64,000 nucleotides of DNA from FLUQ01 sp031551515 (lineage in GTDB: Bacteria > Desulfobacterota > Desulfovibrionia > Desulfovibrionales > Desulfovibrionaceae): NCBI GenBank assembly GCA_031551515.1, contig JAVBNL010000031.1, forward strand, positions 16,229-80,228. Reading direction: 5' to 3'. Both the position numbers and the translations under genes were made by a program. Shown piece after piece: positions 1 to 11,219 of this stretch. Position 1 is the stretch's first letter. Each line of letters begins with the position of its first letter. Below the pieces are notes generated by a model. The model did no database searches. It had not been told where the DNA came from and saw only the letters and a list, made by a program, of their open reading frames with translations.

Positions 1-2
1 AC

Positions 3-530
3 CCGCAGGACCCGGAAGCGCCCGTGCCTGAACGCTTCAAACGCGGCATGCCGCTGAAAAACCTTCAGGCCGGCGCGGCCGGGGAGCTGTATCTGAAAAC
101 CGTGCGCCCCTGGCGCAACATGCGCTTCGCCAACGCGATCGGCCTGGGCCGGGCCATGCCTTTTTACAGCTTTCTCTCCATGCTCCGCTGCGGCGGCGCC
201 GGGCTGATCTGCGCGCCGGAAGGCGGCGAAGGCGGTATAATTATGGCGGGGAAAGCCCTGCAACGCGTCTGGTGCGCTTTGGAACATTTCGGCTTCGCGG
301 TGCAGCCCATGGCCGCGCTGACCCTGCTCAACCTGCGCCTGGACCAAGAAGGAGAAGCGTCTTTCGCCCCCGCCCATGTGAAGATGCTGCGTGAAGGGCG
401 GGACATTATGCAAAAGGTCTTCATGCGGCCGGCGGAATACACGCCGCTCTTGATGTTCCGCACGGGAAAGGCCGGGCGCATACGGCACCGCACCTACCGC
501 TGCGAAGCGGCTGACCTGACGGAGGCCTGA
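3..530 (+). CDS. C-terminal part of a nitroreductase-like protein (5' end outside window)
   Basis: The reading frame is open from the first bases of the window, so the gene very probably starts upstream; a GTG at 24 is the first start-type codon but has no convincing ribosome site. The segment around residues 48-100 (a CAPEGGEG turn, then AGKALQRVW and an FGFAVQPM stretch) resembles the late helix and dimer arm of nitroreductase-fold or Acg-type FMN proteins, where a GRALQR-like helix precedes a GLAxxP loop. It converges on the methyltransferase gene, ending 49 bp from it. The fold call rests on pattern memory only; no FMN-binding motif can be checked because the N-terminus is missing. Confidence 0.5.
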   Translation, partial: PQDPEAPVPERFKRGMPLKNLQAGAAGELYLKTVRPWRNMRFANAIGLGRAMPFYSFLSMLRCGGAGLICAPEGGEGGIIMAGKALQRVWCALEHFGFAVQPMAALTLLNLRLDQEGEASFAPAHVKMLREGRDIMQKVFMRPAEYTPLLMFRTGKAGRIRHRTYRCEAADLTEA

Positions 531-578
531 TATGGCGGAGGTCCGAGGCCGACCGCAAACAGAGCGCTCCAAAACCTG

Positions 579-1418
579 TCACGTTTTCTTGAAAAAGAGA
601 AAGCGCATGGATTTTTTACGTAAAAGACGTCTGATGAGGCCGTAAGGTCCGCGCATGATGCGGTCGTAGCGGTCCATGAGCGTGAAGTTGCGCTCGTCGG
701 CAAGAAGGCGGGCCATGCGGGCGTGGATTCGCGTTTTGAAAGGAATAAACCCGGGCAAAAAATACAACACCGGCGCGTGGGATATGCAGCCGCCGACAGG
801 CAGCAGGCCGTGTTTTCCGGCGGTTTCGACGTACCAGGCAGAGTCGCGGTACCATTCAAAATGCTTGTCCTCTTCGATCACGTACGCGTCGCCCGGGCGG
901 TACAACTTCCCGTTGATATTGATGACGCCGCCGGATTGCATCGGTTCGCGCAAAACAAGCATGCCGCCTTGCGCCAGCGATTGCGCCGCTTTCGCCAGGA
1001 TGGCCTCGGCCCCGGCATCAGTTGCGTACATCAAAACCCCGGAAATGAGGGCGATGGAGCAGGGATCAGGAATGACGGCGTCCTGAATGGAGCATTTCAA
1101 GCAGCTAATGTTGCCGAAAGGCGCGGCATTGGCCGTCAAAACCTCATGCAGCTGCGAGTGTTCCACAGCATAGACGCGCCTGACGAGGCGCGCAAGGGCC
1201 AGGGAAAAGCGCCCCCCGCCCGCGCCGAAGTCCGCCGCGCAATCCTCCGGCCCGGGGCGGCAGCGTTCAAAAATGGTTTTTACCTCAACCCGGTGAACCC
1301 ATTCTGAAAAGGCTTGGGGGTAGCGCGAGCCGGATTCCGCCTGATTCGCGGCAAAGATATCCCGTTTGCCCGACCAGTAATCGCGCCAATAGTTTTTTAA
1401 GCCGTCAGGTTGTTTCAT
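579..1418 (-). CDS. Class I SAM-dependent methyltransferase
   Basis: A 279-residue protein with a Rossmann SAM-binding motif I (ADFGAGGGR, about residues 62-70) followed by an acidic residue at the end of strand 2 (YAVEHS, about 83-88), typical of class I methyltransferases. The start at 1418 (MKQPDG) is chosen because an AGGGGAA sequence lies just upstream; a longer frame to 1481 would run into the BNR gene. It is the last gene of the 34-kb minus-strand exopolysaccharide run, 31 bp after the BNR gene, so a sugar or polymer methylation role is plausible but inferred. The substrate cannot be read from sequence. Confidence 0.75.
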   Translation of the reverse strand: MKQPDGLKNYWRDYWSGKRDIFAANQAESGSRYPQAFSEWVHRVEVKTIFERCRPGPEDCAADFGAGGGRFSLALARLVRRVYAVEHSQLHEVLTANAAPFGNISCLKCSIQDAVIPDPCSIALISGVLMYATDAGAEAILAKAAQSLAQGGMLVLREPMQSGGVININGKLYRPGDAYVIEEDKHFEWYRDSAWYVETAGKHGLLPVGGCISHAPVLYFLPGFIPFKTRIHARMARLLADERNFTLMDRYDRIMRGPYGLIRRLLRKKSMRFLFFKKT

Positions 1419-1449
1419 GCCTTGTTTCCCCTGTTTTTCGGGCGGCGCC

Positions 1450-3726
1450 TCACAGCCCCGGCTTGTCCGGCGCCGGTCCAACCCAGACCCCGGCCCCGAA
1501 GGTCGTCACATAAATCAGTTCCGGGTTTTTGGGGTGAAAGGTCACGCTCTGGGCGACGCTGAAAGGAAAATCGCGATACTGCCACCAGATGCGCCCGCCG
1601 TCCAACGTATACAAAATGCCGTGCAGCGTGGTGCCCACGATAATGCGCCTGGGGTCTTTGGGGTGCACGGCCACGGCCATGCTGTGGTCATAGCGCGGCA
1701 TGCCCGCGACCCTTCGTATGGCCGGGTCGTCGAGTATATGAAACCAGGTGCCGCCGTTGTTGATGCCCTTGTACAGCCCCCCCACGCCCGCGCCGCCCTG
1801 GGGGCTGGCCGCGGTGACGTATATGACGCCGCTGTCGGCCGGGTCAAAGGCGAAGGCGGTGGCCCAGCGGTTCAGTTCAGACTTAGCGCTGATATGCAGC
1901 CAGGTTGCTCCCTTGTCTTTACTCATCCAGATCCCCCCGTTGGGGTTGCGGAAAAAAGTTTCGCCTGTGGCGCCGCGCAGGCCTGTGATCAGGCAGTACA
2001 TATCGCCGGTTTTGGGGTGCAGGCGCAGACGGTATATATGCAGATTGGGCGGCGCGCCGGGGCCGGGCGTAAGTCTGGCCCAGGTGACGCCGCTGTCCGT
2101 TGATTTGTAGACCCCGGCCTCGTCGTCATCCCCTTCGCCGAAAACCCCTGCGTACAGGGTACGTTTATCCGGCGGGGATGAAGGGTCAAGGACAACGGTG
2201 GTGCAGACCTGGTTGGGCAGGGCCCCCGGGCTTTTACGGTCATACGGGGTTTTCCAGGTGGCTCCCCAGTCGTCGGAAACTACTACCCCGCCGGTATGCA
2301 CACGTGTTATGGAAGGGCTGGTTATAGAGAGTTCCAGGTAATGCGGAATGTCGTGGCGCAAACTGGCGGCCGCATACATGCGGCCGGGTTTCGCCGGGTC
2401 AAAGGCCAGGTCGTAAAAGGTGTTTTTCCAGGGGGAGCCTGTGGCGGACCAGATCCAGGTTTTGCCCTGGTCAAGGGAGCGGGCGAACCCCACGTCGGTA
2501 TAGGTGATGTATTCGCGTTTGGCGTCATGGGGGTCGAAGTGGTAGCCCCAGCAACTGGTGACCTCAAGGCCGATGCTGCGCTGGGGTATGGAACCGCCTT
2601 CCAGCGGCGGCAGCATGACGTTGATTGCGGGCTGCCAGCTTTTGCCCCCGTCGCGCGTGATGTACATTTCCCCTTGCGTGGTGGCTATGGCGAAATCCGG
2701 ATCGGAAGGAGAAAGCGCGAACCCCCCGAGGGTGAAATAATAGCCCCAGTGCAGGCTGGTTTGCAGCCAGGAAAGAGCGGCGTTGCCGCCTTTGCGCAAC
2801 AGGAATACCGGCCGCCAGGTCAGGCCGCCATCTTCGGATTTGAGAATCTGCTGGGTTTTGACGCTGCCCGTTTGTTGGGCGTAAGCGATGCGTAAATTCC
2901 CCGGCTGCATGTACAAGCCGGTTTCGTTGGCATAGGGTTCTTTGACCGCAAGCCAACTTTTTCCCTGATCCACGGAACGCATGATGCCCCGGTTTTCAAC
3001 GCTGGCCAGCAGCACGCTGTCTTTCTCTTTCGTCGCGCCGGTCAGAGCCATGATGCGGCCCGGCGCCCGCCAGACTTCGCGCCAGCTTTCGCCGCGGTCG
3101 TTGCTTTGATAGAGCAGGCCGTTTTGAAAGGCGGCATACAGCGTGCCTTCAAGTTGCAGCAAGGGGCCGCCGCCCACGGCGTCGGGGCCGGGCGGGTTCT
3201 GCCGCCATTCACGCCCGCCGCCCAGCCACAGGCCTTTTCCCGTACTAATGAGAAATGTCTCGCTTTTGCCCGGCAGCGGCAGGAAATCGAGTATGGGGTC
3301 TTCTTTCCAAAGCCCCTGGGGCAGTTTGGTCCAGGTCTGCCCCGCATCGTTGCTGCGGCACAGGGTGTGGCGGCCGGTCACCCAATAGACGGATTTCGGC
3401 GTATAGCGCGGCGGCGGGGCCCAGCGCATGCCGCCCAAGCCCTGGGCGTAATGAATGAGGACCCAGCTGTTGCCGCCGTCGGCGGAGCGGTATGTGCCGC
3501 CCATGTCGCAGGTGACCAAAAGCGCTTTCGGGTTATAGGGAGAAATGGAAGGGCGATACAAACCGCCGCCTCCGCCCAGTCCGCGCACCGAGAAAAGTTT
3601 GGAAAAAGCGGGTTCGGAACCCGGCCGGGGCGGCGGGGCGCTTCGCGCGGCCTGGCTTGCCGCAAGCGGCACGAGGGTCAGCAAGGCTGATACGGCCAGG
3701 CGCAAAAGGAAAGAGTGCATACGCAT
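1450..3726 (-). CDS. Secreted BNR/Asp-box repeat protein (sortilin/sialidase-like beta-propeller)
   Basis: A 758-residue protein with an N-terminal signal peptide (hydrophobic core about residues 7-25, cleavage near ASQAA). About a dozen Asp-box motifs of the SxDxGxxW type run along the whole length (for example SADGGNSW, SNDAGQTW, SVDQGKSW, STDSGVTW, SKDKGATW), which places it among BNR-repeat beta-propellers such as sialidase-like, VPS10-like and GH74-like proteins. No catalytic residues were identified, so enzyme activity is open; polysaccharide binding or cleavage would fit its place in the exopolysaccharide run. It lacks a PEP-CTERM tail. It lies 44 bp downstream of prsR, the largest gap in the run. 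Confidence 0.75.
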   Translation of the reverse strand: MRMHSFLLRLAVSALLTLVPLAASQAARSAPPPRPGSEPAFSKLFSVRGLGGGGGLYRPSISPYNPKALLVTCDMGGTYRSADGGNSWVLIHYAQGLGGMRWAPPPRYTPKSVYWVTGRHTLCRSNDAGQTWTKLPQGLWKEDPILDFLPLPGKSETFLISTGKGLWLGGGREWRQNPPGPDAVGGGPLLQLEGTLYAAFQNGLLYQSNDRGESWREVWRAPGRIMALTGATKEKDSVLLASVENRGIMRSVDQGKSWLAVKEPYANETGLYMQPGNLRIAYAQQTGSVKTQQILKSEDGGLTWRPVFLLRKGGNAALSWLQTSLHWGYYFTLGGFALSPSDPDFAIATTQGEMYITRDGGKSWQPAINVMLPPLEGGSIPQRSIGLEVTSCWGYHFDPHDAKREYITYTDVGFARSLDQGKTWIWSATGSPWKNTFYDLAFDPAKPGRMYAAASLRHDIPHYLELSITSPSITRVHTGGVVVSDDWGATWKTPYDRKSPGALPNQVCTTVVLDPSSPPDKRTLYAGVFGEGDDDEAGVYKSTDSGVTWARLTPGPGAPPNLHIYRLRLHPKTGDMYCLITGLRGATGETFFRNPNGGIWMSKDKGATWLHISAKSELNRWATAFAFDPADSGVIYVTAASPQGGAGVGGLYKGINNGGTWFHILDDPAIRRVAGMPRYDHSMAVAVHPKDPRRIIVGTTLHGILYTLDGGRIWWQYRDFPFSVAQSVTFHPKNPELIYVTTFGAGVWVGPAPDKPGL

Positions 3727-3770
3727 ATGGTTTGTCTCCTCAGACTAGAGCCGTTGCCGCGTGAAATGCT

Positions 3771-5125
<1,355 letters not shown>

Positions 5126-5129
<4 letters not shown>

Positions 5130-7198
5130 GCGCCGCTCCGTGCTTCTTCCGGCTCGGAAAAAGCGGTCTCGCGTTCTTTGTCAAACCGTACCACAAACGT
5201 GCAGCCGAAACCGGGGTTGTTCTCCACCAAAATCGTGCCGCCGTGGGCTTCCACAATTTTGCGCGAATGATACAGGCCGATGCCCATGCCCCGCTCTTTG
5301 GTGCTGTTGAAAGGGGTGAAGAGGCCTTTGCGCAGTATTTTTTCGGCAATGCCGCCGCCCTGGTCGCTCATGCGCAGCACGGGCACCTCTTCGTGGGTGA
5401 TGCGCACGTGAATGGGTTTGTCGCCGCTCGCCTCAACGGCGTTCAGGCACAGGTTGGTGAAGACTTTGCTCATCTGTTCCGCGTCGGCGGTCACGGTCAG
5501 ATGATCGCCCCCCAGCACCAGGTTGGCGCCGGGAACCTGGGCGCAGGCGCGCCGTGCAAGGTCGTGCAGGTCCACTTTTTCCAGGCGCAGGTTCGATTCG
5601 CGGGGCAGCTCGTTCAGCTGGGTGATGAGAATACGCATGTTGGCCACGGTGTTGCCCAGCGTTTCAAGCATGTCTTTTTGAAACTCCGGCTGCGCGATAA
5701 AGCGGCGGGCGTTGCCCAAAAGCAGGGAGAGGGCGTACACCTGATTTTTAAGGTCGTGCAGCACGAATGCGCCCAGGCGCCCCAGTGTTTCCATTTCCCG
5801 CGCGATGACGAGCTCTTCTCCCAGGCGAAAGCTGCGCACGCACAGCCCTATCTGCCCGCCCATAGCTTCCATCAGCTCGTAATCCTCGATGTCATAGCCT
5901 TCTTTGCCGTCTATGGGGCGACCCATGACGATCACCCCTTCCGGGCCGTCGGCTGTGCGTATGGGTAAGAAGAGGCTGGCCCCGGTTCGTTGCAGGTAGG
6001 GGGCAAGGCCGGGGGGCGCGCAGCTGACCGGCGCGGGCACGGGCGGCAAGCCCAGCAAGGGCGCGACATTTTCAGCAGCCAGTTCTTCTTCGTCCAGGGT
6101 CTGCATTTCATATGACACGGCCTGGGCGGGGCGGGCGGGGTCGGAACCTTCCAGCGAGAGGTAGGTCGCCCCCACAAAGCCGAAGGTGTCGCAAAAACGC
6201 AGCAGCACGGCGCGGATAAGCGATTCTTTGTCTTTGGCTTGGGCCAGGCGTTCGCTGAATTCGATCCATTGGCCTCTGTAATCGTATTTTTCACCGTAAA
6301 GGTTGCGTTGCAGCCAGATGGAGAACTTGCGGCGCACGGAGTGCGAAAGCAGCAGCAACAGCGCTACCAGTCCCAGCAGCAGCACGAAGGCGATAATTAT
6401 TTGCGAATCAATGGCGCGGCCGAAAAAGCGCGCCGCTTCGCGGGTGATGCCCAGGCCCAAGAGGTACAGCCCGGCCACGACCACCGCCGCGGAGCGAAAG
6501 GCGATGCGCCGCGAAAGGCTTACCCCGCCGCTGCCTCTGCGCCATTCGGCGAACAGCAGCAGGCACACCCCCAGCAGCAGCCCGCAAGAACGCAGGGGCA
6601 GATAGCGCATGTCGATGAACCGGCACGCCAGGCCCTGGCTGTAAAAGAGCGCCGGGGCGATGATGCACAGCCCCGCGCCCACCAGGGCCAGTTTGATGCG
6701 CCAGCGGTCGCTGTGCTGGCTGCCGCGCAGGGTGCTTTCAAGGTTGCCCAGCGCCAGCAGCAGAATCAGCACCAGATACAGGTAAAAGAAGAAGGCGCGC
6801 TGTTCCAGAAAGAGTAAAGGCTCCAGGCCGAAATCCGTTTGATAATAAAAGGAACCGGGCGGCAGGATCAGCAGCAGCAAAAGCGGCAGGGCGGAAAGAA
6901 TGAGCAGGAACCTGTTCAAGTTGCCGAGCGTTTTCCACGAAAATGTCCGGCCGTAAGCGAGGCTGAACAGCAGCCAGGCCGGTCCCAGCAGAAACTGGCT
7001 GAAAAGGAGCGTGCGCATGCAGGCGGGTAAAAGGTCCGGCCGCGCGACGAGCACGTTTTCAAGCAGCAGCAGCCAGCCGCTGCTGACAAGGGCCGGGGCC
7101 AGCACGGGCAAAGCGCCCGGCTCGTGCAAACGCCGCAAAGAAAAGAGGTAGGTAAGCATAAGCGCTGTGGCGAGAGCGGTCAGTGTGGCTTGCATCAT
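5126..7198 (-). CDS. prsK: PrsK-like membrane histidine kinase of the XrtA/PEP-CTERM system
   Basis: A 690-residue sensor kinase. The first 290 residues hold about eight hydrophobic segments; a GAF-like region follows (about 310-465). The kinase core has an H-box with H481 (HDLKNQ), an N-box with N586 (LNAVEA), and G-boxes DQGGGI (612-617) and GMGIGL (638-643). This layout matches PrsK, which partners PrsR in exosortase loci. The start at 7198 lies 12 bp after epsI and the end overlaps prsR by 4 bp. The input signal is unknown; the multi-span sensor suggests a membrane or envelope cue. Confidence 0.9.
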
Positions 7199-7210
7199 AA
7201 TAACCCCCGG

Positions 7211-7834
7211 TCAGGAAGGCAGATATTCCTTAAGCGCGGGATACGCCCCGCGAATGAAATCCGTCACCAGGGCATCGGCCTGCCCTCCAAGTTCGTTGGA
7301 AATATCCAGGCGAATGAAGGCCGCGTCTTTTCTCTGGTAAAAAAGGGCGTTCTTCAATTCCGTCAGCTTCATGCCCCAGTCGCTGGTCAGGCTTTGGCCG
7401 CGTATCTGGTACCAGTAATAAAAGATCACTTCTTCGCGCTCTTTGGCGTACACGGTGCGCACCATGCGCACGGTGTCGCCCCCTGCCGCGACGGTCATTT
7501 CTTTGCTGTTCAGAGCGTGCCAGCCGGAGCCGGGCAGGCAGTTGCGCGGCGAATGGATGGGCCCCGCGTCTTTGCCGCCGTCGTGGTAGCCCACGTACAT
7601 GCCGATTTGCCGCCCTTGCGGGTCGGCGTATGAGCGCATTACGTAATCCGAAGGGCGCAGCACCTTGAGCACGGGCGCGCTGAATACCGTGTTGACGGCC
7701 ATGCGCCACGTTCCCACTTCGACGGGGAAGCTTTGCAGCCCCTTGGTCGGCGGCAGAAAGAGGTCTTTGTGCAGGTTGGCGGCGGCCGCGGCTACGCAAA
7801 GCAGAATAAGAACGGCGATATATTTACGACGCAT
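7211..7834 (-). CDS. epsI: EpsI, exosortase-associated protein
   Basis: A 207-residue protein with one N-terminal membrane anchor or signal (about residues 4-19) and the signature of the EpsI family: SPRNCLPGSGW in the middle, then a conserved WYQIRG stretch. EpsI domains occur next to, or fused to, exosortases in polysaccharide/PEP-CTERM loci; the exact activity is unsettled. The start at 7834 is preferred over the ATG at 7849 because GAGGGGAA precedes it at good spacing. It overlaps the end of the exosortase gene by 11 bp, indicating translational coupling. Confidence 0.88.
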   Translation of the reverse strand: MRRKYIAVLILLCVAAAAANLHKDLFLPPTKGLQSFPVEVGTWRMAVNTVFSAPVLKVLRPSDYVMRSYADPQGRQIGMYVGYHDGGKDAGPIHSPRNCLPGSGWHALNSKEMTVAAGGDTVRMVRTVYAKEREEVIFYYWYQIRGQSLTSDWGMKLTELKNALFYQRKDAAFIRLDISNELGGQADALVTDFIRGAYPALKEYLPS

Positions 7835-8699
7835 TATCGTTCCCCTCATCGTTCACCCTGTCCAGCGGGAGTTTGCTGAGGATCCAGCCCGTCAGCAGCG
7901 TGAGCAGCATGGCCACGGCAAATACGGCGAACCCTGCGAAGTCGTGAAAAAAACCTTCCGCCGCTTGGGCTCCCACATGCCGGGCCAAAAGTCCGGTGAT
8001 GAAAACCCGTGAAATATTGGTGATAACCGCGATGGGCACTGTCGCCAGAATAAGCAGCGCGCGGCGCGTATTGCCCCGCAGAAAGACGAAGGCCCAGGCC
8101 GTGCCCAGGGCCACGAGGCTGACCAGAGAGCGCATGCCGCTGCACGCTTCGACCACTTCCAGGCTGATGTTGGGAAAGAGGATCATGTTGCCTTCGCGCA
8201 GCACGGCCAGGCCGCATGCTTTCAAACCGCCGGTGGCGACGAAGGTCACCAGCGAGCGCAGCGGCAGGGCCAGCATGTCGTAAATCGTATACGGCAGCGG
8301 GATCATGAAAAAGAGATAGGCCAGCGGCAGCGCCAGCAGGCGCAGGATGCGGCCGCCGCAGAAAATATGAATCAGCCCCGCCAGGATGAAAATGAGCGAA
8401 GCGCGGCTGCTGTAGATTTCTTGCAGGGTGACCCCGACGGACAACAACGCGATGCCGAAAATGAGCAGCAAAAAGCCCGCGTTACTGGGAACGACCTCTT
8501 CCTGCCGCAACCGGGGCCACGCGGCGTGGATGAACCATGCGGAAACCAGGGGCACGAGAAAGCCGTGTGAATAGTTGGGGTCGCCCAGCCAGTCATTGAC
8601 GATCATGCGCGGGTATACCGGGGCATAGGCCAGCGCCAGCAGGGCCAGCAGCGGCAAAAGCCAAAGCCGTTTGTCGCGAATGGTTTGGGCCAGGGTCAT
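7824..8699 (-). CDS. xrtA: Exosortase (XrtA/EpsH family transpeptidase)
   Basis: A 291-residue polytopic inner-membrane protein. The exosortase catalytic set is present: C186 in EACSGMRS, R231 in NISRV and H252 in FFHDFAG. Exosortases cleave C-terminal PEP-CTERM sorting signals and are thought to pass the protein to a surface anchor. The A-type assignment rests on context: PrsK/PrsR, EpsI, PrsT-like TPR protein, XrtA-type ATPase, FemAB and deacetylase are all in the same run. The recognisable substrate in this window is the PEP-CTERM protein at 40441. The start overlaps the upstream deacetylase stop by 4 bp. Confidence 0.92.
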   Translation of the reverse strand: MTLAQTIRDKRLWLLPLLALLALAYAPVYPRMIVNDWLGDPNYSHGFLVPLVSAWFIHAAWPRLRQEEVVPSNAGFLLLIFGIALLSVGVTLQEIYSSRASLIFILAGLIHIFCGGRILRLLALPLAYLFFMIPLPYTIYDMLALPLRSLVTFVATGGLKACGLAVLREGNMILFPNISLEVVEACSGMRSLVSLVALGTAWAFVFLRGNTRRALLILATVPIAVITNISRVFITGLLARHVGAQAAEGFFHDFAGFAVFAVAMLLTLLTGWILSKLPLDRVNDEGNDNAS

Positions 8700-9847
8700 G
8701 GTGTTCTCCGGCGCGCAAGGCGGGTCAGGCTGCCCCGGACAAGGCGCGCAACCGGGTTTTTCGCGCGCTGCTCCTCAAGGTGCAGCAGGTTGACGAAAGG
8801 GTGCAGGTAGCGGATTTCAGGCTCGCTTCCCGCAGTCAGCGGGCCGAAGCGCCGCAGCCGGTAGCAGCCGGAAGCGTCTTCGCCGTCTTTGACGGCGCGG
8901 TCATGCGAAGCGACGCTGGTGCCGGCGTAGCGCTGCCCGGCCAGCGCGAACAGTTCGGGCGAGTAGCCGCCACCGGGCCAGCAAAGCCAGCGTATTTTCT
9001 TGCCCAGCGCCTGCTCCAGAATGCGGTCGGATTCCGTCAATTCCGCCTCCGCCCGGGCCAGGTATTCCTCCCGGCTTTCCATGACGCCCGGCGGCATGCG
9101 GCGTTGCAGTTCGGCCGCCAGGGTAAAAAGTTCGTCCTTCCAGCCGGGGCGTTTGAAAAAATCCTCGCCGTGCGGGGCGACATACGTGCGCAAAGCTTCT
9201 TCCAGTTCTTCGCACGGGTAATAACGCGGCCCGGCAAGCGCCTTGCAGTGCTCATAGACCGGCTCGCCCCAGCATTCCGGCCGCCCTGGCGGCGTCAGAC
9301 TGCGCCATTTTTCGCCCGGGTCGGCATTCCAGTCCATCCAGCAGTACCCGTCGCCGGGGCTGCGAAAATCCACAATACGCGGACCGCAGGGGTACCAGGT
9401 ATGGGTCGCGGCGTGAGATTGCACGTCCAGAACGCCGCTTTGGTTCAACAGGCGCAGTTCGGCCGTGTTCAGATAGCCCGAAGCGGCAGGGCACGGGCCG
9501 GAGCCGCCGTTCCATTGGGGGCGGGGTTCGGAACCGGGGTCGATAAAGTCGGTGCTGACGAACACCGTGCCGGTAAAGCCGTATTCGCGCAGCACAGGGG
9601 CGGCATAGACCCAGTTGTCCAGATAGCCGTCGTCGAAGGTCAGGGCGAACAGCCGTTCTTTGGCCAGGCGGTTGGCGCGGGCCGCTTCGCGGTATTCGTC
9701 CAGGGTGACGCTCACGTATCCGGCCCGGCGGGCCAAGCGCAGAAAACCGGTAAAGGAATCCAGCGGCATGGTCAGGAAATTCCAATGCCAGGCCGGGTCG
9801 GGCACGCCCACGGAATGCAGCATCATGCAAGCGGATCGGGTGTTCAT
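8696..9847 (-). CDS. Polysaccharide deacetylase family protein (NodB-like)
   Basis: A 383-residue protein with a NodB-type catalytic motif 1 TFDDG (about residues 70-74) and a metal-binding SHAATH motif later, as in CE4 deacetylases that remove acetyl groups from amino sugars. There is no signal peptide, so it may act in the cytoplasm or be exported another way. The start at 9847 (MNTRSAC) lies 13 bp after the preceding stop; the longer open frame up to 10036 lies inside the CapK-like gene and is rejected. It is one of two deacetylases in the operon; the other, at 23946, is the subtype typical of XrtA loci. Confidence 0.85.
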   Translation of the reverse strand: MNTRSACMMLHSVGVPDPAWHWNFLTMPLDSFTGFLRLARRAGYVSVTLDEYREAARANRLAKERLFALTFDDGYLDNWVYAAPVLREYGFTGTVFVSTDFIDPGSEPRPQWNGGSGPCPAASGYLNTAELRLLNQSGVLDVQSHAATHTWYPCGPRIVDFRSPGDGYCWMDWNADPGEKWRSLTPPGRPECWGEPVYEHCKALAGPRYYPCEELEEALRTYVAPHGEDFFKRPGWKDELFTLAAELQRRMPPGVMESREEYLARAEAELTESDRILEQALGKKIRWLCWPGGGYSPELFALAGQRYAGTSVASHDRAVKDGEDASGCYRLRRFGPLTAGSEPEIRYLHPFVNLLHLEEQRAKNPVARLVRGSLTRLARRRTP

Positions 9848-9860
9848 AGGGCCGCCTTGT

Positions 9861-11219
9861 TCATTCTTCCACCTCGCAGATGACGTGGCGGTGTTTGCCG
9901 CCCGACGTGCGCGGCACCTCGTCCACATACCTAAGATCAAGATGCATGCCGGGGCACAGGGTTTTGGCGAAATTTTCCTGCAGGTTTTCGAGCTTGTTCG
10001 CGGAAATTTCGGAAAAGCGCTTGCCGCGCACCACATAGAGTTCCACCTTGTCCAGGGCCGTCTGGCGGAACTGGAACGCGCTTATGCCTTCCAGGCCATA
10101 CATCTGGCGGACGAAGAAGGTGCTGTACATGCGTTTGCCGTCGGGAGCGCGCAGGGTGGTGCCGATACGCCCAAGGCTCATCTGCATGAGCGGAAAACCC
10201 CGGCCGCAGGGGCAGACGCCTTCCCTGGGCGCGCCTATGTCGCCGATTTCGTAACGTATCAGCGGCATGGCCCGGTTGGTCAGACCGGTGAGCACTATGC
10301 GCCGCATGCTGTTTTCTTCGCCGTCGAGGCTGTCCGCGCCGTTATCTCCCGCCGCCAGGGGCAAAAACTCCGCATAGGCGGAATGGGTCAAAAGGTGCAT
10401 GCCGCCTTCGGAGCATTCGGAAGCCACGCCCGGCACTTCGCGGCTGCCGTACTGGTCGTGCACCCGGCAGCCGAAAGCCTGCCCGATGAGCACGCGCCGG
10501 CTTTGGTCCAGGATCTCGGCCGTGGTGATGACCCCCCGTACGTTGGGGGTGCTGTAGTCATTGTCCAGCATGAATTCCGCCAGATCGGCCAGAGCGGAGG
10601 TGTAGCCGTAAAGAAAAACCCTGCGGTACCGGCGAATGGCCCCAAGCCAGTCCTGCATCTCGGTCTTGCCGTATCGGTAGGCGTTGAGAGTCAGCTGTCC
10701 GGCCAGCCAGGGCCTGAGCCCGCCGGGGATTTGGGTGGAAGCGGTGTCGCGCGGGTTGCCCCAGACGCAGACGACCATATCCGAAGGCGTCCAGCCGGCG
10801 AACGAGAGACAATGCAGCCAGTGCGACTCCATGGTTTCCCGCAGGCGCATATCCTGGTAAAAGCGTACCGGCCGGCCGGTGGTGCCGCCGCTGAAATTGA
10901 GATAGCGCATGTTCTCGAGCATGGAACCGGAGAGGAGTTCGCTTAAATTTTCCTCGATATCCTGCCGGGTCAGCACGGGAAAGGCCGCGAAATCTTCGAA
11001 AGAGCGAATGTCTTCCGGTGTGATGCCCAGCTTTTCAAAGCAGCGGCGGTAATAGGAAACATTGGCGTACGCATACCGCAGCAGTGAAGACAGCAGCCAG
11101 AACTGGCGCTGGCGCAGCTCTTCGGCCGGCAGTTGTTCCAGGGCTTTGCTTTCCCGGAAATGCGCATAGCGGTTATGTCCCCGCATTTGGTACAATGCCT
11201 CGCGCAGATAGCCGATCAT
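9861..11219 (-). CDS. CapK/PaaK-like AMP-dependent ligase
   Basis: A 452-residue protein resembling phenylacetate-CoA ligase-like proteins (CapK family) found in capsule clusters. It shows the short adenylate-forming signature SGGTTGRPV (about residues 109-117) and, later, a YGSREV motif and a C-terminal domain around a GGKHRHV stretch. Known relatives activate aryl or acyl acids; in capsule loci the substrate is generally unknown. It overlaps the following glycosyltransferase by 4 bp. Role here: probably activation of an acyl group for decoration of the polymer (inference). Confidence 0.8.
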   Translation of the reverse strand: MIGYLREALYQMRGHNRYAHFRESKALEQLPAEELRQRQFWLLSSLLRYAYANVSYYRRCFEKLGITPEDIRSFEDFAAFPVLTRQDIEENLSELLSGSMLENMRYLNFSGGTTGRPVRFYQDMRLRETMESHWLHCLSFAGWTPSDMVVCVWGNPRDTASTQIPGGLRPWLAGQLTLNAYRYGKTEMQDWLGAIRRYRRVFLYGYTSALADLAEFMLDNDYSTPNVRGVITTAEILDQSRRVLIGQAFGCRVHDQYGSREVPGVASECSEGGMHLLTHSAYAEFLPLAAGDNGADSLDGEENSMRRIVLTGLTNRAMPLIRYEIGDIGAPREGVCPCGRGFPLMQMSLGRIGTTLRAPDGKRMYSTFFVRQMYGLEGISAFQFRQTALDKVELYVVRGKRFSEISANKLENLQENFAKTLCPGMHLDLRYVDEVPRTSGGKHRHVICEVEE

